Source: DASWIG01 sp965371445
GTDB lineage: Bacteria > Acidobacteriota > Thermoanaerobaculia > Multivoradales > J023
Reading direction: 5' to 3'
DNA: 16,199 nt
Assembly: GCA_965371445.1 (NCBI GenBank)
Contig: CBDUYN010000214.1
Span: 1-16,199 of the forward strand
The notes beneath the pieces were generated by a model. The model made no database searches. It saw only the letters and a list, made by a program, of their open reading frames with translations, and was not told the origin of the DNA. Shown here in pieces: positions 6,383 through 12,361 of the stretch. The first letter of the stretch is position 1; each line of letters starts with the position of its first letter. The position numbers and the translations under genes are program-made.

Positions 6383-6766
6383 CTATCCGCGGACTTCCGC
6401 TTGGAGTGTAGGCAACTCGTCAATGCTACGGAACACAGGCTTGCCAGATTGTTCAAAAACGGCTGCCTCTTCGTCGGCACCGAGGGAGGGTCCTCCTATT
6501 CGCAGGCAGGCGTCACATCTCTTGGCCAAGGCTAAAGAGATCGGCATCATGACGTCGTCGAACCTGGATTCTCCTGCAGCCTCGATGATGGGCAGGGCCA
6601 TATTGACACCAATCACCGGAATGTGTCCCTTCAGGAAGACCTGATAGGCGGCAACATTCATTGTTTGAAGGTTGGAGGCTCGCTGTTCGGCGCTCGCGCC
6701 GCCTGAGGTGTATGGGCCCGCGATCATGACCCAGAGAGGATGACCGGATCCAGCAGTTGCGTCCAT
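6383..6766 (-). CDS. Nucleoside 2-deoxyribosyltransferase-like (DUF4406-type) protein
   Basis: 127 residues. The start at 6766 is chosen because GAGAGG lies a few bases upstream and because the fold begins with WVMIAGPYTSGG (from about residue 12), the first strand and loop of the nucleoside deoxyribosyltransferase/DUF4406 superfamily. Later landmarks are a helix with ASNLQTMNVAAYQVFLKGHI, then PVIGVNMALP, a DVMMPISLALAKRCDACLRI helix-strand, and GGPSLGADEE with Asp98, Glu99 and Glu100, where the superfamily places its catalytic Glu. Known members transfer deoxyribose between bases or hydrolyse nucleotides; the substrate here is unknown. An upstream in-frame ATG at 6832 would add 22 residues without family similarity. 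It is cytoplasmic. It begins 17 bases after the DUF1848 stop and is very likely translated from the same message, and a REP-like hairpin follows its stop. Confidence 0.7.
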   Translation of the reverse strand: MDATAGSGHPLWVMIAGPYTSGGASAEQRASNLQTMNVAAYQVFLKGHIPVIGVNMALPIIEAAGESRFDDVMMPISLALAKRCDACLRIGGPSLGADEEAAVFEQSGKPVFRSIDELPTLQAEVRG

Positions 6767-6783
6767 GGCCCTCTCAGGGTACA

Positions 6784-7830
6784 TCATTCCGAGGTCGGGA
6801 ACAAGCTTTCCGCGCATGGTCCTGAAGTCGTGAGACATCTTTCCGACGGCTTCGAATCCGGCGACACTTCGGCGTGGTCGTAGGCGGGCTTGTTCGCCCA
6901 CGGCAGGCTGGCGAGTGGCGCCGAAAGCGGTGCCGGGAGGAGGGTGTCGCCCGCCGGGTCGTGGCGCGCGTGCGCCCGGCGCGCCGCGTCGTGGGAGCGC
7001 ACGGCGTAGCAGTAGACGCAGCCGTGCAAGCAGCTGTCCGCGGCACCGACGTCGATGCTCGGGACGCAACCGCAAGTCGGTCGCTGCCCCGGGTCCTTGC
7101 CGGCCGGCGGCCGAAGGCCCTCAAACAGCGCGGCCAGCAGCTCGCCGTCGATGCAGCGGCCCGCTGGCGCTCCCTCGGAGGCGTAGGAGAGCGGCTCGGC
7201 GCAGGTGCGCATCTCCATGCCGTGGGCCGCTGCCATCGCCGCCAGATCGCGCAGCAGAGAGCGGGCCTCTTCCCCCTCCTCCACACCCGCCGGCGCCAGG
7301 GGATAACCCTGCGGCCCGAGTTGCGCCAGCCGCCGGGTGGTTTTGTGGTAGAGGTCGAGGAAGGAGACGATCACCCGCCGCGTCGCCCCTTCCAGCTCCC
7401 GCGCCAGCCGGGCGAAACGCCGCCGGTGCTCGTCGGGGCCGTCGCGAGGGCCGAGCAGGATCGGATCGTAGCGCCAGCAGACTCGGCGGGGATCGCCGTA
7501 GCTTTCCGCCAGCTGGCGCAGCCCGGCAACCGCCGCCTCGCGCCCCGGCAGATGGGGGTGGAGGTCGCGTCCATAGTCGACGAGGGTGACCAGCGCCATC
7601 GTCCGCCGGTGCCCGAAGCTCTCGATCTCGCCCAGAGCCCGCGCCAGCCGATCGCCGCGGCGGGTCCAGAAGACGATGGCGGAGACGTGCTCGGGCAGGA
7701 GCGAGACGAGCCGCTGCTGGCGGCGGTTGAAGGGGTTGAGCACCCGGCACCAGCCCGCGTCCAGCCGGCGCAGGAGCCACGGCATGTAGAAGGCGGGGAT
7801 GTCCGTGCGACGGCTTACCGAGACGATCAT
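6784..7830 (-). CDS. DUF1848 protein with C-terminal CxxxCxxC cluster and antisense-derived tail
   Basis: 348 residues from ATG 7830 (MIVSVSRRTDIPAFYMPWLL, the usual DUF1848 opening). Landmarks: LNPFNRRQ, an AIVFWTRRGD strand, LVTLVDYGRDLHPHLP, RVCWRYDPILL, VSFLDLYHKT and, at the C-terminus, CGC (about 253-255) followed by CLHGCVYCYA (267-276). The C-x3-C-x2-C spacing equals that of radical-SAM iron-sulfur sites, although here it is C-terminal; DUF1848 function is not established to my knowledge. The family normally ends within a few tens of residues after CYA. Here about 70 more follow, and roughly residues 317-330 (DHAEVSPDSKPS) are the exact antisense of a secreted-protein tag, so the natural end was replaced by read-through of unrelated DNA. 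No good ribosome site precedes the start; instead the 13-bp direct repeat begins one base upstream. Forms a two-gene unit with the DUF4406 gene. Confidence 0.82.
   Translation of the reverse strand: MIVSVSRRTDIPAFYMPWLLRRLDAGWCRVLNPFNRRQQRLVSLLPEHVSAIVFWTRRGDRLARALGEIESFGHRRTMALVTLVDYGRDLHPHLPGREAAVAGLRQLAESYGDPRRVCWRYDPILLGPRDGPDEHRRRFARLARELEGATRRVIVSFLDLYHKTTRRLAQLGPQGYPLAPAGVEEGEEARSLLRDLAAMAAAHGMEMRTCAEPLSYASEGAPAGRCIDGELLAALFEGLRPPAGKDPGQRPTCGCVPSIDVGAADSCLHGCVYCYAVRSHDAARRAHARHDPAGDTLLPAPLSAPLASLPWANKPAYDHAEVSPDSKPSERCLTTSGPCAESLFPTSE
6842..6883 (+). pseudogene. Relic of a DGFESGDTSAWS C-terminal tag with its stop codon
   Basis: The + strand reads SDGFESGDTSAWS followed by TAG, nearly identical to the tag at the end of the GH123-like protein (DGFESGDVSRWS). 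Nothing upstream in this frame looks like the rest of a secreted protein, so only the last 13 codons and the stop of a lost gene remain. It lies antisense within the 3' part of the DUF1848 gene. Confidence 0.75.
6880..6901 (+). repeat. Second GTAG-headed REP-like hairpin
   Basis: GTAG (6880-6883, containing the stop of the tag relic) is followed by GCGGGC, TTGTTC, GCCCAC, an imperfect hairpin with one mismatch. The head-plus-hairpin layout is the same as at 6351-6371 and resembles known REP sequences, which typically sit just after stop codons. Confidence 0.4.
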
Positions 7831-7831
7831 C

Positions 7832-7844
7832 GCTACAAGCTCGT
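7832..7844. repeat. Right copy of 13-bp direct repeat bracketing the DUF1848-DUF4406 unit
   Basis: GCTACAAGCTCGT, identical to 6330-6342. It begins one base beyond the DUF1848 start codon and is followed by GCTGT and then CCCGAG (7850-7855). Confidence 0.65.
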
Positions 7845-7904
7845 GCTGTCCCGAGGTTCGACCACAAGGACTGTATCCCAAACCTCGGCGGCTTGCGAGG
7901 TGCC

Positions 7905-8522
7905 CTACGGATCCATGCAGGTGTCGTAGATCCCGACGCCGAAGACCATCGACTGCATCATCTGCGCCGCGCCCTTCCACGAGCCGGCGTCGTTGGCCTC
8001 GTAGTCGCTCCAGCCGAGCAGGATGCTCGGATTCTCTAGCGCCGTGCGGGCGACGCCGCAGAGTCCGATCGACGGATCGAGCTCGTGCGCCATCAGGAGA
8101 AGCGCCACGCTGTGGGGCTTGTTCGACCACAGCAGGTCTCCGTCGCCGTTCTCGACCGCCTGGCAACCCTGGACCACCGTACCGCCAGCGTTCGTCCTAC
8201 ACTCGAGGATCGCCGCCCACGAGCCATTGACGTCGAGCCCTACACCGTCGCCGAGCTTCGCCATGCCGTGCTGGTAGTACGTCCGCGGCTCGCCGACGAG
8301 AGCCGCGCGGATACGGCCGTCGACATCGCCGTAGTTGCGCAGGTAACGATGGCGGAAGGGGTAGATCAAGGCGTTTGTCATGAACTTCTGCGGCATGCCG
8401 CAGGTCGTCCCCGTCGGCACGTCGCCCTGACAGATCAGCCCGACCCGCAAGTTGTCGTAGGCGATCTCGTTGACCAGCTCCAGGTCGGCTGGGCAGAGGA
8501 TGACGCGGGAGGGCGTCCGCCG
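7905..8522 (-). pseudogene. 5'-truncated Cys-containing protein of unknown function
   Basis: The frame is open from a stop at 8523-8525 and reads RVILCPADLELVNEIAYDNL then RVGLICQGDVPTGTTCGMPQ, GEPRTYYQHGMAKLGDGVGL, NGSWAAILECRTN and VFGVGIYDTCMDP before TAG at 7905. The first in-frame ATG (8450) falls inside what looks like continuous protein, so the true start and any signal peptide are missing. About 200 residues remain, with seven cysteines, suggesting an exported, disulfide-bonded protein. The C-terminal end looks natural. I do not recognise the family. It lies 74 bases upstream of the DUF1848 start on the same strand and just outside the right direct repeat, so it is more likely interrupted host sequence than part of the unit. 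It could still be expressed from TTG or CTG starts. Confidence 0.55.
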
Positions 8523-8748
8523 TCAGTGGACGCGGTTACTGTGTTCCTTTGAAAAACGTCACAGCGCCTGGCAGGCACAAGCGTCCGCAGTTGCCGAAGC
8601 GTCCTTCCTACGCGGGCTTGCGTCCTGGATAGGGGACACGGCTTGGCGTCGTGTCTTTCCCCGAAGCCCTCTTCGCGGGTGGCCGTTCCTGGCATCCTTC
8701 GTGCAAAACAGTCCGTCAGGGGGGAGCCGGCTTCGAAGGAGGAATCTC
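8523..8748 (+). promoter_or_regulatory. Intergenic leader of the exported-protein gene with hairpin
   Basis: These 226 bases lie between a truncated gene and the start at 8749 and hold no convincing gene. GACACG (8635-8640) pairs with CGTGTC (8650-8655), extended outward by GGGG and CCCC with a small bulge. AAGGAGGA six bases before the ATG is a near-ideal ribosome site. I could not identify clear -35/-10 boxes. Confidence 0.35.
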
Positions 8749-10068
8749 ATGATCGCGTTCGCCACGCTTTTTCTCGGTCTGATCCTCGGTGCCCAGGAGG
8801 TCGAGCTGACGGTGGGTGCCGAGGTCGCGACGGTCGAGGTCCGCCTCGGCGAGCGCACGGTGGCGATTGTAGAGGGCGAGCCCTGGAAGCTCGAGGTCGA
8901 CTTCGGCCCGGAGCTCGTGCCGCAGAAGCTCGTCGCCATCGCCCGCGACGCTGACGGAGAGGAGATCGGACGGGTCCGCCAGTGGGTCAACCTGCCGCAG
9001 CCGCCGGCCGAGGTCACCGTGACCCTCGACGGCGAGGCCACGAATCGCGTCGCGCGCCTCGCCTGGGAGAGCCTGGCGGCCGACGAGCCCGAGGCGGTCT
9101 CGGTGAGCTTCGACGGTGAGCCGCTCGTGGTGGAGGACAGCCGCCGGATCGAGCTGCCTCCCCACGAGGAGAGCCAGCTCCACTTCCTGCGTGTCGAGCT
9201 CGACTTCCCGGGCCACACGAGCGCCGTGGCCGAGGTCACCTTCGGCGGCACGTACCTCGACGAGGTGTCGACCGAGCTCACCGCGGTGCCGGTGCTGGCC
9301 GAAGGCCGCAGCTGGAAGAAGACCCGCCTCCAGGAGCTGCCCTCGCCGCTCTTTGTCGAGACCGACTCACCGCTCGACGCCGTGGCGATCGAGATCGAGA
9401 GGGCCCAGGTCGTCATGGTGGTCGATCCGTCGATTCTCGACCGCCTGAAAGAGATGGCGATCCACCACTATGGAGGCCGGGCGTCGATGAATTCCAGGGT
9501 GCAGCGCCTGCGCCGCATGGAGGGCCTGCCGAGCAAGCACTACGTGCGCTTCGTCTGGCCCGACTCCCAGCCTCGGGAGGGATTTCGAACGACCTATGAC
9601 CTTTTTCCCACCTCGCCCGACTTCCAGGCCCAGGACGGCGGCATCTTCTACCTCCTCTACCATGCCGCCTCGGGCGGCCAGGTGGCCCAGAAGCCGCGTT
9701 TGGCCGACGCGGTGGCGGTGGCCGGCCTCCAGGCCGCCGGCGAGCGCCGCCGCCGCATCGTGGTGCTGATCTGGGGCGAGACGAGCCTCGCCGCCGATCC
9801 CAGCCAGCTGACGCCGCAATTGACCCGCCGCTACCTCGAACGCCTGCGCGTGCCCTTCGAGATCTGGTCGCTCACCGGCAGGACGGAGGCCGGCGCCTGG
9901 GGCGAGGCCCGCGACACGTCGACCCTCGGCAAGATGGGCCGTGCCGTCAAGGATCTTTCCGCGCGCCTCAAGGAGCAGGCGATCGTCTGGGTCGACGGTG
10001 TCCACTTGCCGCAGGAGATCGCCTTGACGCCAGCGGCGGAGGAGGCCGGGCTTGCGCTTGTGCGGTGA
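8749..10068 (+). CDS. Exported beta-rich protein, related to Acidobacteriota VWFA-type proteins
   Basis: 439 residues. The start is fixed by AAGGAGGA six bases upstream and by the short hydrophobic signal MIAFATLFLGLILGAQ; the longer open frame upstream is not coding. The first roughly 200 residues contain repeated strand patterns (VELTVGAEVATVEVRLGERT, WKLEVDFGP, VTVTLDGEATN) like the Ig-like N-terminal part of predicted VWFA-domain proteins of Acidobacteriota. A later region (about 210-439) includes VVMVVDPSIL, RRRIVVLIWGETSL, YLERLRVPFEIWSLTG and AIVWVDGVHLPQEI, a Rossmann-like alternation that could be a VWA-type core. It lacks a clean DxSxS metal site, so metal binding is doubtful. It probably acts in the periplasm or at the surface. 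It stands alone and converges on the oligopeptidase gene, with 41 bases between the stops. I do not assign a precise function. Confidence 0.75.
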   Translation: MIAFATLFLGLILGAQEVELTVGAEVATVEVRLGERTVAIVEGEPWKLEVDFGPELVPQKLVAIARDADGEEIGRVRQWVNLPQPPAEVTVTLDGEATNRVARLAWESLAADEPEAVSVSFDGEPLVVEDSRRIELPPHEESQLHFLRVELDFPGHTSAVAEVTFGGTYLDEVSTELTAVPVLAEGRSWKKTRLQELPSPLFVETDSPLDAVAIEIERAQVVMVVDPSILDRLKEMAIHHYGGRASMNSRVQRLRRMEGLPSKHYVRFVWPDSQPREGFRTTYDLFPTSPDFQAQDGGIFYLLYHAASGGQVAQKPRLADAVAVAGLQAAGERRRRIVVLIWGETSLAADPSQLTPQLTRRYLERLRVPFEIWSLTGRTEAGAWGEARDTSTLGKMGRAVKDLSARLKEQAIVWVDGVHLPQEIALTPAAEEAGLALVR

Positions 10069-10109
10069 CCCGAGCCTTCGCCGCGAAGTCCTACATCGGA
10101 CGCGTCCGC

Positions 10110-12257
10110 CTACTCCGTAATCCCCGCCAGGTCGAGCATAAAAGCGTACTCCATGGCGGTCTCCTTATGGCGCTTGAAGCGCCCGGTGGCCCCGCCGTGT
10201 CCGGCTCCCATGTTGGTGTGGAGCAAGAGCCAGTTGTCGTCGGTCTTCTGGGCCCGCAGCTTCGCGACCCATTTCGCCGGCTCCCAGTACTGCACCTGTG
10301 AGTCCGCCAAACCCGTCGTCACCAGCAGGTTCGGATAGTCTTTGGCCTCGACGTTGTCGTAGGGCGAGTAGGAGAGCATGTACTCGTAGTAGTCCAACTG
10401 GTTGGGGTCGCCCCACTCGTCGTATTCGGCCGTCGTTAGCGGGATGTCGGGGTCGAGCATCGTGGTGACGACGTCGACCCAGGGGACGGCGGCGATCACG
10501 CCCCGGAAAAGGTCGCCCCGCATGTTGGTGACCGCGCCCATCAGGAGGCCGCCGGCGCTTCCTCCCATGGCGAAGAGACGGTCGCTCTGGGTATAGCCCT
10601 CCTTCACCAGGTAGTCGGCGACGTCGATGTAGTCGGTGAAGGTATTCTTCTTGTGGAAGAGCTTGCCGTCCTCGTACCACTGCCGCCCCAGGGTCTGGCT
10701 GCCGCGGATGTGGGCGATGGCGTAGGTGAAGCCGCGCTCTAAAAGCGACAGGCGGGCGGAGTTGAAGGTCGGGTCGATCGTGTTGCCGTAGGAACCGTAG
10801 GCGTAGAGGAGGAGCGGAGCGCTGCCGTCTCTCGGCGTTCCCGACCTGTAGACGACGGAGACCGGGACCTCCTTGCCGTCACGCGCCGCGACCGCCAGGC
10901 GTTCGGTCTCGTATTCCTCGGGATCGTAGCCACCGACGATCTCTTCCTGCTTCAAGAGCGTCTTCTCGCGACTCTCCATGTTGTAGTCGAACGTCGACCA
11001 GGGAGTCGTCAGCGAGCTGTAGCGGTAGCGTAGGACATCGGTGTCGAAGTCGTAGTTGTCGCTCGGGAAGGCGAGATAAGCCGGTTCGCCGAAGTCGAGG
11101 TAGTGCTCCTCGGCGCCTCCGAACGGCAGGATGCGTATCTGGCCGAGTCCCCCCTGGCGCTGCGAGATCACCAGGTAGTCGCGGAAGAGCTGGAAGCCCT
11201 GGAGGAAGACGTCGTCGCGGTGCGCAATGACCTCTTCCCAGCTCTCCATCCCGGTCGCGGCGATCGGCGTCTTCATCAGGCGGAAGTTCTTCGCCTCGTG
11301 GTTGGTGCGGATGTAGAAGTGCCCGGCGTAGTGGTCGACCGAGTGCTCGTGGTCGCGCTGGCGCGGCAGGAAGACGCGGAGCTCAGCCGTCGGGTCGTCC
11401 GCCTCCAGGTAGCGGTATTCGCTGGAGAGGCTCTGAAAAGAGCCGATCATCAGGTACTTTTTTGACCGCGTCTTGAAGACGAAGCAGCGAAACGTCTCGT
11501 CGCCCTCCTCGTAGACCAGCTCGTCCTCGGCCGGGTCCGTCCCCAGGACGTGGCGGTAGATCCGGTGGGAACGCAGCGTCTCGGGATCCTGCTTGGCGTA
11601 GAAGACGGTGCGGTTGTCGTTGGCCCAGGCGAGGTTGCCGGTGACGTCTACCAGGACGTCGGCGAGCGTTTCGCCGGTGGTGAGGTTCTTGAACGAGGTG
11701 GTGTAGAAGCGCCGGCCGACGGTGTCGATGCTGTAGGCCACGATGTCCTGGCCGGAGCTGACCTCAACGCCGCGCAGCGAAAAGAAGTCGTGCCCTTCGG
11801 ACATGGCGTTGCCGTCGAGCATGACCTCCTCTTCGGCGTCGAGGGATCCTTTTTTCCGGCAGTAGATCGGGTACTCGCCGCCCTCGACGTAGCGGACGTA
11901 GTAGTAGTAGCCGTCGCGCTCGTAGGGGACCGAGTCGTCGTCTTTCTTGATGCGGCCGACGATCTCGTCGTAGAGCTTCTGCTGGAGCGGCTCGGTGTGC
12001 TTTAAGACCGCCTCCTTGTAGGCGTTCTCGGCCTCCAGGTAGGCGATGACCTCGGGGTTCTCGCGTTCTTTCAACCAGTAGTAGTCGTCGACGCGGACGT
12101 CGCCGTGCATGTCCAGCTCGTGGGGAAGGACCTTGGCGACCGGAGGCTCGGGCAGGGCGGCGCCGGAGCCGGACGGTGCGGAGGGCGCGCAGGCGAAGGA
12201 CAAGAGAGTTGCGGCGAAGAGAGCTGCCGCGGGAATCGCGAATCTTCTACGTTGCAT
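10110..12257 (-). CDS. ptrB: Oligopeptidase B (S9A serine peptidase), lipoprotein form
   Basis: 715 residues, prolyl-oligopeptidase family. The N-terminus (MQRRRFAIPAAALFAATLLS then FAC, Cys23) is a probable lipoprotein signal, so unlike the cytoplasmic enterobacterial enzyme this one may sit in the envelope. About residues 35-440 form the beta-propeller, starting with the family motif VRVDDYYWLKERENPEVIAY. The catalytic alpha/beta-hydrolase domain follows, with Ser567 in GGSAGG, Asp652 in GLADSQVQYW and His687 in GAGHGG. These sit exactly 35 positions after Ser532, Asp617 and His652 of the E. coli enzyme. Glu611 and Asp613 (TTAEYDEW) match the acidic pair that confers cleavage after Arg and Lys. 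The likely role is peptide degradation after basic residues. AGAAGGAG about nine bases before the ATG supports the start. It follows the sulfatase-like gene by 104 bases on the same strand. Confidence 0.95.
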   Translation of the reverse strand: MQRRRFAIPAAALFAATLLSFACAPSAPSGSGAALPEPPVAKVLPHELDMHGDVRVDDYYWLKERENPEVIAYLEAENAYKEAVLKHTEPLQQKLYDEIVGRIKKDDDSVPYERDGYYYYVRYVEGGEYPIYCRKKGSLDAEEEVMLDGNAMSEGHDFFSLRGVEVSSGQDIVAYSIDTVGRRFYTTSFKNLTTGETLADVLVDVTGNLAWANDNRTVFYAKQDPETLRSHRIYRHVLGTDPAEDELVYEEGDETFRCFVFKTRSKKYLMIGSFQSLSSEYRYLEADDPTAELRVFLPRQRDHEHSVDHYAGHFYIRTNHEAKNFRLMKTPIAATGMESWEEVIAHRDDVFLQGFQLFRDYLVISQRQGGLGQIRILPFGGAEEHYLDFGEPAYLAFPSDNYDFDTDVLRYRYSSLTTPWSTFDYNMESREKTLLKQEEIVGGYDPEEYETERLAVAARDGKEVPVSVVYRSGTPRDGSAPLLLYAYGSYGNTIDPTFNSARLSLLERGFTYAIAHIRGSQTLGRQWYEDGKLFHKKNTFTDYIDVADYLVKEGYTQSDRLFAMGGSAGGLLMGAVTNMRGDLFRGVIAAVPWVDVVTTMLDPDIPLTTAEYDEWGDPNQLDYYEYMLSYSPYDNVEAKDYPNLLVTTGLADSQVQYWEPAKWVAKLRAQKTDDNWLLLHTNMGAGHGGATGRFKRHKETAMEYAFMLDLAGITE

Positions 12258-12332
12258 GGTGATGGTGCTCCTTCTGAGCGTGGGCTTTCTTGACGTTGAG
12301 TGGCACTTCGAAGCTTTATTCTGTCACAAGAG

Positions 12333-12347
12333 GGGGCACGGTGCCCC
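12333..12347 (-). terminator. Inverted repeat between sulfatase-like and oligopeptidase genes
   Basis: GGGGCAC, G, GTGCCCC: perfect 7-base arms in the 104-base gap. There is no T-run after it on the - strand, so it is at best a pause or processing site rather than a full intrinsic terminator. CGAAGCTT repeats at 12309-12316 and 12351-12358 flank it. Confidence 0.3.
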
Positions 12348-12361
12348 GGACGAAGCTTCCC

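Noticed and set aside
7831..8166. N-terminal extension of the DUF1848 frame upstream of 7830
   Set aside because: The extension is antisense-like Arg-rich sequence overlapping another gene remnant; the family begins MIVSVSRRTDIP at 7830.
8470..8748. N-terminal extension of the exported-protein frame
   Set aside because: A signal peptide and AAGGAGGA ribosome site fix the start at 8749.
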